Source: Sulfidibacter corallicola
Lineage (GTDB): Bacteria; Acidobacteriota; Holophagae; Acanthopleuribacterales; Acanthopleuribacteraceae
Direction of reading: 5' to 3'
Assembly: GCF_017498545.1 (NCBI RefSeq)
Contig: NZ_CP071793.1
Span: 10,720,256 to 10,784,255 of the forward strand
DNA: 64,000 nucleotides
Notes under the pieces: model-generated
The model's input: only the letters and a program-made list of their open reading frames with translations
What the model was told of the DNA's origin: nothing
Databases searched by the model: none
Program-made: the position numbers and the translations under genes
Shown: positions 30,101-31,100 of the stretch, one piece after another
How positions within the stretch are numbered: position 1 is the first letter of the stretch
Layout of the letters: each line of letters opens with the position of its first letter

Positions 30101-30552
30101 TCGCACCAGTCGCCCAACGCGAGAAACGACGGCACCGCCACGCACCCCGCTAGGGTGTCCCGCAACGATGCGGGCACCTCCCGCGGCACCCGGTCGAGCG
30201 TGCGAAACGCCGTCAGCAAGGCGGCCCGACCGCCAGGTTCGGTCAACAGGCTCGGGATGGAAAACCCGTACAAGGCCAGCAGGTCGGGCAGGATCGCACC
30301 GACATCGAATCCTGGCCAGGGCTCCTCGCCAAGACTGCCAGCCACATCCTCTACCGAGCCCAGCACCGTTCGGATCCAACCCTTTACGCGTGAACGCAAG
30401 CAAGCCGCGGGCGTCCAGGCCCCATCCAAAGGCATGGGAAAGGGGGTTTCCAAAAAAAGGCGCTTTTTCCTGATTTCGACAATGGGAAGGGCGAAATATC
30501 CGGTGCAGAACAGATCGAGGCGACGCGCCTCAAAATGGGGCATGCCATCCAT
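1..30552 (-). CDS. Giant trans-AT polyketide synthase, 3' end beyond left edge
   Basis: One minus-strand frame stays open from an in-frame TAG at 30592-30594 to base 1, giving at least 10,184 codons. The conserved start of every ketosynthase (near 27650, 24100, 20930, 16940, 11675, 4652 and 115) falls in this same frame, so this is one polypeptide and not a row of genes. Domain order is AR-GNAT-ACP / KS-KR-ACP / KS-MT-ACP / KS-[ACP-like]-MT-ACP-ACP / KS-KR-cMT-ACP-ACP / KS-DH-KR-cMT-ACP / KS-[ACP-like]-KR-ACP / KS. No acyltransferase domain is present, which defines a trans-AT system; AT, and HMG-synthase enzymes for beta-branching, must be encoded elsewhere. The start is ATG at 30552 or 30543; neither has a clear ribosome binding site. 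Four tandem-repeat arrays lie in linkers and in a DH loop without breaking the frame. The product is unknown. Confidence 0.93.
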   Translation of the reverse strand, partial: MDGMPHFEARRLDLFCTGYFALPIVEIRKKRLFLETPFPMPLDGAWTPAACLRSRVKGWIRTVLGSVEDVAGSLGEEPWPGFDVGAILPDLLALYGFSIPSLLTEPGGRAALLTAFRTLDRVPREVPASLRDTLAGCVAVPSFLALGDWCDSRRQEGAGPAAGLDPDLVTAIAEFFASIEWASPLDANRDGSVSSGSWSRVVEAMTLAATFRPLLTRLNRLFEEAEVEELPWIDPAMDRRARSFAWTRFRPCWDAALAGCAVGDAEASLDLHTFLDRASPATWRVSAEPNRPATPTPSWLSKPGERPESHRDLLVLAAHAPIGEPAVGACGALALWATGRGLCDPVSQSTAERHLIAAAEAGYIARTQPARLPEGPAAALFTLARYERRDYRIRCARPADLDALAHLEERCWSRDLRMPRSELAKRIERYPEGQFALEHEDRVVGIIYSQRIAEESVLRHVPVERVGLCHRAEGPVAQLLAVNILPELQHRHLGDQLLEFMLQRCSLTAGVRSVVAITLCRDYPKHADVPLGDYIHLRNERGRLLDPVLRFHELHGAQVVHLMPGYRPKDARNLGNGVLVRYDIHRRVRDEVDVHGQRGDEKPETSGDVPVPSATIGEVRGFVAESIRACLGPEGREAYDAERPLMEMGLDSADLLSLNERIRDHFKIALESTFFFHHNTPKKIANHLQKRLVPSNPTQSKPPVRESPHAESDKTPNRSNATSESPNAESAVAPVGGAACSTNRNNATPESPNVERVVEAVGWAAGPTNRSDASGEFPKAESDKTPNRSKVSGESPNTESAVEAVGWAAGPTNRSDARGEFPNAESDKTPNRSKVSGEFPNAESAVAPVGGAACSTNRSEATLECPNAESAVAPVGGAACSTNRSNTTPEPSQTKSAATTNPNNTTPEFPQPERAAAPRSQSKRETQESPNEANTTKPTIKTPRPTQNQPKPRQNLPASPPRHEDIAVIGWACRLPGGVSDPEGFWELLKQGRCAIGELPEDRWHWPEDIDPRGRHRGIDRGGFLDRIDTFDIGLFRLSPKEVEVMDPQQRLLLELAWETLESAGYGARRLWVPRTGVFVGASTADYRLLLERSGAAVDGHLETGNAMAVLANRLSYFFDFTGPSLQIDTACSSSLVAVHAAVQSLRAGEASQALVGGVHLMCHPGNSVGFYRAGMLSPHGLCRPFDASADGYVRAEGGVVLLLKPLSAARADGDAIHGLIRGTACNHGGKAGGLTVPNPDLQAELVRAAWENGAVDPNEIGYIEAHGTGTPLGDPIEVRGLREAYARSGIEPQPGTCGLSSVKSNLGHLEAAAGLTGLLKTLLCLTRRELPATAHFRSLNPHIDLAGTPLAIVTEHRSWPKPPSGGPRLAGVSSFGSGGANAHVVLAENPTQPAGDQAGSVPRWLVLSAVDAERLKVHAGRVAEALDAQPLADASLDTLLCALQRRQAMDLRVARPVGSRAELERALVQLARDPLAAPGFLRAGDREDREASSLMHDDAERDRTLAAWFAADALERVAEFWVQGGEVPWERWLDVPPPRVALPTYPFARERFWIEPEPIVAKRPTVPEHDATMPILAVRHWRDVAAPDADPSGPVDCHLLVIAGLEPDRFEAIAAHLPQVRMVHLPARASGQAPLFVDVAVQLFTLIRDLPKQSGRGRTLLQLVVPGGEGDTRYPALGGLLRTAHLENPNLRAQLIEIDAGERDVDWRQRIRANAAALDEVHVRYRDGRRQVARWAEPATSESESQARVTPVWRDGGVYLITGGAGGLGLVFARHIAESVRQPVLALCGRSPLTERKRADLAALEALGANVVYCRADVSSQAEVDSLVHSLVGQFGRIDGIIHGAGLLRDRYLRDKTAADFEQVLAPKVLGAVCLDRATRDLEPGFLLLCGSFVGELGNPGQADYAAANAFLGEFAAWRNRRVAEGRRHGQTVAVAWPLWQAGGMAMDDATQESVQRRTGLRPMATAAGLTALDRILALRRDRLLVLSGDRDAVRARVLAGAPLSAAPREAVGQPALDPADLAREVARRLVLLLATVIKLPPERIDARRPMERYGFDSFVVNQLNLKLTEALGEVSKTLFYEHLTLADVAADLAASHPAACRDWIGAAGASAAPGHLAVPRSDPYQPPVARSDIASPEPETAHAEPIAIIGMSGRFPGADDLAQFWNNLVSGRIAIDEVPRERWDWRDHHHPDPAAAGAVRKTHGRWGAFLEGVDRFDPRFFDMTPREAAFIDPQERLFLQEVWKALEDAGLTASTFSDDLRHRTGVFGGITKLGFDLHAADTEGPLPATSFASLVNRVSYHLDLRGPSLPVDTMCSSALVAVHQACSYLRSGRGALAIAGGVNLYLHPATYVALTRAQLLSHTAQSAAFARGGTGFVPGEGVGAVVLKPLRQAERDGDPIYAVIRGSAVNHGGRTNGYTVPNPRAQAEVIRQALAGPCLDPRSIGYIEAAANGSEMGDAVEMSALRQVFTGAPSTAPEEPSATYALGSLKPNVGHSESASGMAQLAKVVFSLKHRTLTPTAVTSELNPNIPFDRLPFRLQRETAPWAPITLDGVTLPRRAGITGVGAGGVNAHVVVEEYTAPAPAEPADSDGPWLFVLSAREPDRLAALVDTWRRFLATAVGRDPAAVAFTLQTGREAMAHRLAVVAADLAAFDAALEAWQSGRHTGSWFAAALDDREPASDRDPAPPPGSDLATLAEFWVHGGDVPWVERFSGRPPRRLCQLPTYPFATRICSIHPQPEIPEDIAMQDQGSDYENKAAEFYTFWAEQGRDGHHETYLTFCPFAERVPGFSMTKVFLDPAAHPRERALMQARQVEMRQVLCCREDFDRIHKVLDFGCGHGSDVIQLAATFPHVQTHGYTITGAQAELGNRRIRELGLAERATIFHRDSAGQPFPDRYDLILGIEVSFHIRDKDALFANLTAALEEGGHILLMDFIANLRGAIVDPRVEISIPTREDWVALLARHGLVFDTLIDVSPQIANFLHDPDYERHTEGHPEVVRATYRNWANQSQALARGWIGYHLIRLRKAGHLSEAERLAENRRALAHPTPYPEALARMQASGRSPYPKSASTETGAAQPPDDRPAPARIAAVRTTLCGIFAKVLGFGEAEIAGMEILKRLGLSSVNAVELTQAVNVHFDLALPTSVLFDCHSLTDLAAQVADALPPEPVAPPIRQVRPRVVDPAKAIVAAAPPSVAPDRTSEDPIAVIGMSARCAGAADVDELWDLIRSGRDCIRDIERPHWLDHFARHAEKPVPARYGAMDDLASFDPFFFNISPREAAQMDVAQRILLEQGYRALEDAGHAPASLAGHRVGTYIGTMGSVAHGQDFSYFSMLGMEPSILAARLAHFLDLQGPALAVNTACSSSLIAMDLGCKALKNGEIDLAVAGGITLYTHPGSFVAMNHAGMLSPRGACRPFDKDADGIVVGDGVGIVILKRLADALADRDHIYGVVRGSAVNQDGRTSGITVPSVSAQSDLQTELYRRLNLNVEDIGYLEAHGTATPLGDPIEVHALNRTFGRFTDRKGFCAMGSLKANIGHTTAAAGVLSAIKVLLCLQHRTLPPSIHYAAGNPHIDFGAGPVYVNTEAKPWAANAAGSRLAAINSFGFSGTNAHMLIEAWREPSVAREEPTGALPFVVSARSEAQLREQATRLLAFAERQSAPKLSASETEVDREARIGFLRSVVAQVLQVDEADLDELQTMQDFGVGLLHWNRIAERLRDEGYDDLSASDFPRFTLPALAECLGGLGEPSPRAQPWNRTLSPADLAFTLRVGRDGMPHRLACVAASFGELAERLRAFLDGSDKCGILRGNAGAKDPALAAFTADEDFEATLTAWLEKGKLEKVLGLWVKGLDVDWARLPVEGRPRRIGAPTYPFAKERFSVPGIDAVPQPDHSRQATVDQNDPTADLVPPGPCDAQGVRAKPDGIRLLPVDLFADSLQARQPMTHSEPVPRNQPATATEPPIAGAVTPAPNAAKSKLAVLKPVDVLENLKSAVVEVDGMIPTLNKTGFMLEKLTSYSRDFAEFAGAAGGEVLDLGCAYGVAGIAALEQGAERVLAVDMEQRHLDILKERVRDGFRSKLAVQKGLLPHLDYQPRRFRAIHACRVLHFLKPEDFRETLDKMFQWLEPGGKVFLITDTPFVGFWRAKAPDYLTRKAAGDPWPGFLADTRQFLEGSELDGAPPLINSLDPDILRRECLAAGFDVERLGYEGSDIYPEVQGTDAAGREHVGIVAVKPLCVVSETPARGICGDRAAADEILALLRQSLAEELFTDVDRIDETAKFTEMGVNSIIGVRWVSLVNERFGLKLRATDIYNYPTLQDFADHVRTRPERVRATAEPRPRERAAAPPTPSRPERSVPPTGAVDMAAIHAHLRTTLAEELHVAAERLDDDTPFTNMGVNSIIGVQWVSRINERFGLKLRATEIYNYPTLELMAEQVAKRLGGRPTPPAPASSAGPATSGATTRGPVAAATRTASRKARPQPVALAVPAAPPAPAAAPPAPAKPIVTLAPTVPEAKPVATLTRAPATTPSFPPADGALPAIAVVGMAGRFPKAENLERFWRNLVEKRDCISQVPASRFAVDRYFDPDVDAPGKTDCRWMGALDHADLFDPLFFSISPREAELMDPQQRLFLQACWHAIEDAGVAARDLAGSRCGVFVGCVPSDYNQRLKDNHLNAQRLMGGASSILSARISYLLDLQGPCLAVDTACSSSLVAISEACDSLALGNSDLALAGGVCVIVGPDLYIMGTKSGVFSPDGRCFTFSQRANGFVPGEGVGVLLLKRLDDAVRDGDPIHGVLRGWGINQDGKTNGISAPNGLAQTRLQSEVYRRFAIDPRGIQLIEAHGTATKLGDPIEVDALTDTFRNFTDDTGFCALGSVKSNIGHSLMAAGVAGVMKSLLALKHRQLPPTLHVDRVNEHIQLDGTPFFVNRECREWTIPAGELRRAAVNSFGFSGTNAHVVIEEYPQPVRAVSVAPPSRNEPVLLVLSARSRKQLAVYAGQVAAFLAEAAAPDLADLAYSFQVGREPMRFRLALIGRDRAELRAGLEAFAKEEQPLGCWFGVAGKARDLAGTGEEGRALLKRLVDERDLARLAELWVAGNDVDWSALYPAGSVRRLHGLPNYPFSRDRYWLEPEPEVPNEALPAAPPAEASWDGLTYLPDWQRVEVPPAKAHAWRQVLIVDMAQANDSSPVSFADELAGHWHDHQPTVLVSRWTLGIEAGSPADPLRTLDPEDPAAFQRALADMAVPDAVFFVHATASPDDSDPRGDVTRDHRAPEIQMLRAVKALREKADPRHFIDCFVVTRDNYRLDGSATHADGGGLTGLAYAVAQGDHQFRVRNLDLAHEDLNHAAARAALVARVLAEPPTDRGDVVKLKAGRRYRRVFAKPAWPADAPRSGLRRGGVYLILGGAGSVGSIVTRQLVARYQAQVVWLGRSPATAPKVVAKLDAFRDSGPVPRYIQADATDPESLRRAVAHVREAFGEIHGALFSGIVFDMENSVAKTNEAEFRAIFDVKARGSIYFYRAFEKVPLDFMCFFSSGQAFSFSGAATLSAYAAGITCADTWLHAVRPTAPFPLGCINWGFWQTSLEEMPIPQKVASLRDEEGFTCFGRFTGLLRAGQVAQVLCMRPSEPVRALMNIEQGERRWVVTSSEPALSSPQTGPERAARLVELLSDPLPRELDTWMVDLLLVQLREMGVFGGDLSPEHPDRMAQRAGLVPLYRDWLVESLNWLNQKGYVAWSGDRAALTEAAIACDAAQIRAGWTARKPALFENPDLRARAMLVDTCLEALPPILTGAVPATDILFPASSLARVEGVYKDNAVSDYFNEAVVEVVLAQVRRLIAADPQVRVRIVEIGAGTGGTSAMVLDALGSVRGHIEEYCYTDLSKAFLMHAEAAFGPDNPFLTYRIWNVERPPAEQGIEPGAFDLVIATSVLHATRDMRSTLRHAAAALAPGGTMVLNEIGDRTLLAHLTFGLLEGWWRARDPETRIPGNPGLYAEVWRELLEAVGLSSVAFPCAAAHGLAQQVIVAERAETGVAAPLTPRAVARRAQSPVVSQPKRPNPSAPAGGGSNHRLVRVRALILDRLAATLKLDRAEIDRDIPFSDYGIDSILGVGFVKDVAEGLGIELNTAILFDYTTVERLARYLDETFGDRMAVASTQATSPEIEETVNSRVNEGEPADREQTAARVRGLILDCMARTLKLAKTEIDRTLPFSDYGIDSILGVGFVKDVAEGLGIELNTAILFDYATVDRLTRYLVDTFRERLSAPVPSEADSAQERSVPSTPQPARVRAAEPDRPATLRIAVIGMSGQFPGAADIPTFWNNLVAGRDGITELTRPYLDTATAFSPERQPGKTYCRWAGVLEDRDCFDPLFFNIAPRDAATMNPHQRLVLQESWKALEDAGYNPKSLSDTAVGCFIGAEPADYHHGSFTGASDALIASRLSYYLDLHGPALVVNTGCSSSGVALHLACESLRKGESNLALAGGVYATLDQDGLVTLAQLEMLSPSGRCHTFDAAADGTVLSEAVAMVVLKRLEDAVADGDRVLGVIEASGVNQDGASNGITAPSGTAQEALLVDTYRTFGIDPERIGYFEAHGTGTRLGDPVEANALVRAFRRFTDKPGFCAVGSAKAHIGHTSAAAGVVGLIKILCALQHGHLPGLLHFRRLNPLIEFDGSAFFVPTRVTEWRSEPGRPRMAALNSFGHSGTNAHLVIAEHVPNPARVAPRHRAGEPVLVPISAKTERSLRDVAGALATFLEDRRREGAAPGMFDIAYTLQTGREAMHERALFHCRSFDELVTGLRGFAAGDLPACCRYASLDENRLPETEVMPTRLNGAIPPAELARLAERWLAGADVAWHGLYGAAPPRRVGLPGYAFAKERYWRFREAPAARVAWLHPLVHRNASDMAAQRYRSTFDGTEFFLDQHRVQGRKVLPGVAYLEMARAGVADALGLGGALRLSHVAWIRPLTVANGASADLCLRLTPASESGGSRVRFEIASERRGAKSPEAKERSETGRESGASSKRLSAESPEVKEGARPGRFIGPMNANEATQPAVNAEAKERSEPCKESGASSKWLSAESPEVKEGARPGRFIGPMNANEATQGTENAEGKERSESCKESGASSKWLSAESPEVKEGARPGRFIGPMNANEATQGTENAEGKERSKPCKESGASSKRQGMAFPNAAEINHDDASIGSIDAGHATESVRSWAESPIETDRLRRVHPAGEPTGHDAPDRDARTAMPFRSGEGYDAEESASSFAGSISEADRLRRVHPAGEPTGHDAPDREAGTALPFRSGEGGQAKPSAGAGAGSTIEAERLRRVHPAGEPTGHDASDRDTENGHDASVRTTESGHHGLDQAAGVVVHCQGFAQRIDASHAPSLDLAAIRAAAGAVPLDPERCHEALEAAGVRHGAAFRCLTHLTYGAGQVLAEMRLPAAAPAASGLALHPGLMDAALQAVVGLDLGAGAVVQPALPFSLDRIDIFGPTQPQMWAWVRPSGEPVSAGSTVRETSSVTFENQAKGFEKPVFGNTVDKGRASGLTGPAQPSGDDASPGNAGTVEGSASTGFQPETKVLGRSGNSAIRKHDIDLCDAQGRVRVAMRGFATRPATPTSRIERRQSTAPARELLLAPVWTAIADNRLAFDAGLAQPQVVVGADAPLRTALAQRFPNLIFLDGDLEVCRAWLRDAGPIRHLLWVAPPEPARNCGDADLVSAQERGALHLFHLIKALLDAGHGSSRLVLTALTFASQSVNGRDAVDPSHAAVHGMLGSIAKEMPQWTLRPFDLESRAGLPLDPLFSLAAEPNGNGLAHRGGQWFRLDLLPVTPPEPGQPPVYREGGVYVVIGGAGGIGAAWTRHLVQHYHARVIWIGRRPADAAIDASLRELAALGPAPHYISADAADRQALERACREIVHRFGAVHGLVHSAIVLRDRGIAGMSEADFRAGLAAKVDTCVHMAAAFADQPLDFVLFFSSIISWTKAPCQSNYAGGSTFADAFAARLRQERESAVKVMNWGWWGNTGIVASDDYRSRMHRAGLASIEPDEGMGALDLLLAGPLDQLALVKTLRDGVLDDVQADQRLTSCPPRRDSVAAVLREQAASRVAGVAVPDAAVSWWNADLEAALGRLLFAQLQDLGLFAQPEFDLAARKQALGWRDLYDRWFVESLAFLAKADLVTELGGDRYRVKAEPVDVAAVWARWDRQKAQWLDNPQLAALTLLVERTLQALPDILTGRVAATDVVFPNASHELVEGIYRGNPVADYFNRVLTGQIVTWLEATLVRDPGAAIRILEIGAGTGGTTAWILPELDRCGSHIAEYRFTDLSHSFLIRARKTFGADRAYFTTAPFDVSRCPAGQDLDVGGYDLVIATNVLHATADIRETLRHTKALLAENGVLMVNEMSCNPLCGHLTFGLLEGWWLVADPSLRLPGSPGLAPEMWRRLLVEEGFREPLFPVSAAHHLGNQLILAESDGLVRVTLAAAKPASITPVAGPAPVSAEPAAPRSIGIEIDIDAVLRAKTTDLVKGLVADTLEIPRGRINGATPLEKYGIDSILVIQLTRALGEVFEDITNTLFFEFQTIDALVDHFVQTRRDELIRVVGLPQPAPASASIAPPMAVPVAPPVAQVRPPAGPRFRDAAEPAKRPSAADPVRGRDVAVIGLAGRYPGAADPAAFWRNLRDGVNSVTEIPAERWNWADFYDEEKGKRGRMYSKWGGFLDDVDAFDPLFFQISPRDAERMDPQERLFLETAWQVMEDAGYTPANLCRRGDGRRDVGVFVGVMNGTYNRPASFSSIANRVSYTFDFQGPSLVVDTACSASLTAIHLALESLHGGTCGLAIAGGVNCILDPAHFLSLSELTVLSPGNACKSFGSGADGIVDGEGVGAVLLKPLAQAVADGDRIYGVIKGSMINAGGKTNGYTVPNPRAQADLVRDALRRADVDARTIGYLEAHGTGTILGDPIEIAGLTRAFESFTRERGFCAIGSAKSNIGHCESAAGIAGLTKILLQLRHRTIAPTLHAETLNPGIDFDRTPFVVNRAARAWTPRHIDGVAVPRRAGISSFGAGGANAHLIVEEHQVEPMPAPAETETHPPAIVVLSARNRDRLREVVARQLAFVERAQGAERDPAASESCGAQMHDGSEDLGPRLINLLAVELGLATDQVTRDESLGEYGMDRVQRTRFMVRLQDALSLELDPATFLALDSLAEIEAHLRRLQPGMGSGSAGPEPVEMRGDVNLLDLAYTLQVGRVAMPARFGVTVNSLEELVDRLRGYLAAAAGGDLAGEEPAEHLADTLAVLAADEDVAGLGELWFRKGKYDKLLDFWCKGLDVDWRRLYDEGYAGTRRPRRIGLPTYPFARERFWRPAAPTQPARRTEPARRLSRLLEMTWADASPAVASSVSDGAVILATRAVLGLAEAVAGRLNEARICCVDDVPSRAAALEEPCKLWIDLTGCDPAQANALGWFEWVRQRIDRGAGGALLLGVTRGLGEDPAAGGRGALQACLYAMLQSEYGALRSRHLDLAPGADTDTAARWIAAECAAQDAFTHVRYRDGRRQGAMLRERPPASQPVARISFPEDRVLWITGGTRGLGALCARHFVTHYGVKRLVLTGRQALPPRDQWEGELDPGVAGKIRTIRELEAAGACVEVLSFDIADRVALQGHRDRVRADLGPIGGLIHCAGTGDPANPALVRKTEASVARVLAPKVAGLEALFAVFGAEPLRFFLNFSSVSGIVPSLAVGHGDYAMANAFMDAFARAHHETAPLVSIQWPSWKESGVGEIHSAAYRATGMLSHTDAEGLALLDRILAERIGPVVLPAVVDPNRWRPERLLEARLGGDGVDGTGRREDVRRAAEPTGHDATLGSWGTSNRAPSVGDWDRVRRAAEPTGRDATLGSWGTSNWAPSEGDGDRVRRAAEPTGPGATLGSGGTSNWAPSVGDGDRVRRAAEPTGRDATLGSWGTPDRAPSVGDGDRVRRAAEPTGHDATQGSWGTSNWAPSEGDGDRVRRAAEPTGRDATQGSSGTSNVGASGAVSGRGDLLAATRRWLTSLFCAELKLDAAELGPRTPFPEVGVDSILLAQVAKDLNRALGRELDPSLMFEVNTIRDLSAWLLDHFEAELRTALDAATPSRDAALPVGAEAQLAALSSGPPALKAEVQPVPAPAPATSTAAERGHRDIAVIGLSCRFPGAPSPEAYWQLLCRGECAIAPVPAARWGYES
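290..4690 (-). other. PKS module 6: KS, ACP-like insert, KR, repeats, ACP
   Basis: KS6 (about 4690-3390) has DTACSAS, HGTGTILGDPIE and KSNIGHCE. After it, in the region that normally reads straight through to LAYTLQVGR, an ACP-like fold without the serine is inserted (about 3240-3010, EYGMDRVQRT; Arg replaces Ser). The KR (about 2540-1190) has TGGTRGLG near 1890 and GDYAMANAF at the active tyrosine. A 31-residue tandem repeat (cluster A) links KR to ACP. The ACP (about 490-290) has GVDSILLAQV with its serine intact. Predicted outcome: a beta-hydroxy extension. Confidence 0.82.
575..1110 (+). repeat. Hairpin tandem repeat cluster A, in the KR to ACP linker
   Basis: Six GGTAGGTT cores lie at 616, 709, 802, 895, 988 and 1081, exactly 93 bp apart (31 codons). 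The left arm is GTTCGGCGG and its exact complement follows after one C. The core is on the plus strand, so it is antisense to the PKS. In the PKS frame each unit reads RVRRAAEPTGxDATxGSxG followed by TSNWAPSxGDGD. Copies differ by only a few bases, so duplication or homogenisation is recent. Confidence 0.92.
8530..8975 (+). repeat. Hairpin tandem repeat cluster B, inside the DH domain
   Basis: GGTAGGTT cores lie at 8611, 8761 and 8911, a 150-bp period (50 codons). The core is on the plus strand, opposite to the PKS and opposite to the adjoining cluster C. The left arm is GGTTCACCCG; its complement follows after one C, or after GCT in two units where the inner pair is lost. Translated on the minus strand it gives DRLRRVHPAGEPTGHDA. 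An incomplete unit without the hairpin lies at about 8568-8600. Confidence 0.85.
9070..9600 (-). repeat. Hairpin tandem repeat cluster C, inside the DH domain
   Basis: Three units with a 153-bp period have plus-strand core cctac at 9175, 9328 and 9481. The GGTAGGTT core is on the minus strand. The hairpin left arm is GTTCATCGG, with its exact complement after one C. Units are nearly identical, and the period is 51 codons. Translated in the PKS frame, the unit includes EGARPGRFIGPMNANEATQ. The arm is the same as in cluster E at 32.7 kb, which is between genes. Confidence 0.85.
11800..16990 (-). other. PKS module 4: KS-KR-cMT-ACP-ACP
   Basis: KS4 (about 16990-15690) has DTACSSS, HGTATKLGDPIE and KSNIGHSL. 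The KR (about 15180-13650) has GGAGSVG near 14355 and SAYAAG at the active tyrosine. The methyltransferase (about 13220-12560) has VEIGAGTGGTSA, typical of trans-AT C-methyltransferase domains. Two ACPs (about 12370-12150 and 12050-11820) each carry FSDYGIDSILGVGFVKDV and are nearly identical over about 75 residues, showing a recent internal duplication. They lack the Trp flag of module 3. Predicted outcome: an alpha-methyl, beta-hydroxy extension. Confidence 0.82.
17250..20970 (-). other. PKS module 3: KS, ACP-like insert, methyltransferase, tandem beta-branching ACPs
   Basis: KS3 (about 20970-19670) has NTACSSS, HGTATPLGDPIE and KANIGHTT and should be active. An ACP-like fold without the serine (FGVGLLHW, 19425-19451) is inserted after KS3 at about 19600-19330. 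A methyltransferase of about 240 residues (18620-17880) has VLDLGCAYGVAG. Two ACPs follow (about 17850-17600 and 17500-17260) with GVNSIIGVRW and GVNSIIGVQW. The Trp six residues after the serine matches the published DSxxxxxW flag for ACPs that recruit the HMG-synthase cassette for beta-branching. An MT beside beta-branch ACPs recalls bryostatin-type modules, where a carboxylate branch is O-methylated; that comparison is inference. Confidence 0.75.
21070..24130 (-). other. PKS module 2: non-elongating-type KS, methyltransferase, ACP
   Basis: KS2 (about 24130-22790) has the active cysteine in DTMCSSA and the second His in KPNVGHSE. The HGTGT segment reads AANGSEMGD (23172-23205), so the first catalytic His is missing, as in KS0 domains. 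It is followed by an SAM-dependent methyltransferase (about 22310-21400) with VLDFGCGHGSD near 22030. The ACP (about 21290-21070) has GLSSVNAVEL, keeping the serine but with Ser in place of the usual Asp before it. Because module 1 delivers a beta-hydroxyl and KS2 should only pass the chain on, O-methylation of that hydroxyl is the likely role. C-methylation cannot be excluded from sequence alone. Confidence 0.75.
24270..27670 (-). other. PKS module 1: KS-KR-ACP
   Basis: KS1 (about 27670-26370) carries DTACSSS, HGTGTPLGDPIE and KSNLGHLEA, so all three catalytic residues are present and it should elongate. The post-KS region ends in PTYPFARERFW near 25900. A ketoreductase follows (about 25890-24580) with the NADPH motif TGGAGGLG at about 25270 and QADYAAANAF around the active tyrosine. 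The ACP (about 24500-24280) carries GFDSFVV. The module should add a two-carbon unit and reduce it to a beta-hydroxy. The KR has the Asp in GLLRD that is usual in B-type reductases, so a D-configured alcohol is a weak prediction. Confidence 0.85.
27740..28450 (-). repeat. Hairpin tandem repeat cluster D, in the loading ACP to KS1 linker
   Basis: The GGTAGGT-type core is on the minus strand. Cores recur (plus-strand cctac) at 27926, 28004, 28136, 28268 and 28346, spaced 78, 132, 132 and 78 bp, all multiples of three. Two arm types alternate: GGTGGAGCAG paired with CTGCTCCACC, and GTTGGGCCG paired with CGGCCCGAC. The 132-bp steps contain a shortened unit that lacks the hairpin. The array is translated as a low-complexity Asn/Ser/Glu/Pro/Ala linker of about 240 residues with recurring NAESAVAPVGG and ESPN segments. 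Confidence 0.85.
28500..30552 (-). other. PKS loading module: adaptor region, GNAT, ACP
   Basis: About the first 385 residues resemble no catalytic domain and sit where the adaptor region of GNAT starter modules lies. The next roughly 200 residues (about 28795-29400) match the GNAT-like decarboxylase/acetyltransferase of PKS loading modules, with the segments PEGQFALEHEDRVVGIIYSQ, RFHELHGA and PGYRPKDARN. An ACP follows; its phosphopantetheine serine is in MGLDSADL, codon 28597-28599. In characterised systems such as CurA this arrangement loads malonyl-CoA, decarboxylates it and leaves acetyl on the ACP. An acetyl starter is therefore inferred here. The domain could use another acyl-CoA, but the architecture is a good match. 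Confidence 0.85.
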
Positions 30553-31100
30553 TGGACATTGCAATGAAGGCGGTATCAAAGTTCCAGCTCCCTAAACATG
30601 TGAGATTGATGTATCGACATGATGAACGCAGCCTGGGGAAGGGCTACCTGTGGGTGATCAGCCTGGCGCCAGAGTCACGAGTGACTGTGGAGAGGGATCA
30701 TGAAAAACCCGACAAACCAAGGGTTCGCGCGCGTGGACAGGCCAACGGCGGGCACTGCCTACACCGCGGCGAAATCGCTGGAGTTCGGGATTCCAATCGC
30801 AGGGCAAGAGGGCAAAAAGGGGCAACCGTGTCTTTTAAAGAACACTGGAAAAAAGGGATAGTTTCGGAGATCAAAGTAACGCAGAAAATAGCATATCTCT
30901 GCGAGTGATGGGTTGGATTATTGTAAAAATTTAGAAATAGAATTCGTCATTTCCAACTCAATCCGGCAAATCCGTCAAAAATCCGAATAAATGCCCTTCG
31001 CATGTGACGGCGACCCATTCGCGCCCGGCCATGCCATGGCGAAACCGATGCGCTCCAACGGGTTCCAGGCCCAGCGCCCGTCCTACCCACAGGGACGGGG
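30553..31100. other. Gap between P450 and PKS genes
   Basis: About 550 bp lie between the P450 stop and the PKS start, both read leftward. Base composition drops to AT-rich around 30840-30990. A 118-codon plus-strand frame starts at 30552, but it resembles no known protein and I do not call it a gene. The space could hold a promoter for the PKS. I see no convincing -35/-10 pair. Confidence 0.4.
31077..31099 (-). terminator. Hairpin just after P450 stop
   Basis: CCCGTCC and GGACGGG pair around a 9-base loop directly after the stop codon of the P450 gene. No T-run follows on the minus strand, so it may weaken transcription or protect the 3' end and not fully terminate. Read-through into the PKS remains possible. 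Confidence 0.3.

Noticed and set aside
30552..30908. 118-codon plus-strand frame upstream of the PKS
   Set aside because: It has no recognisable domain, no clear ribosome binding site, and starts at the PKS start region on the opposite strand.
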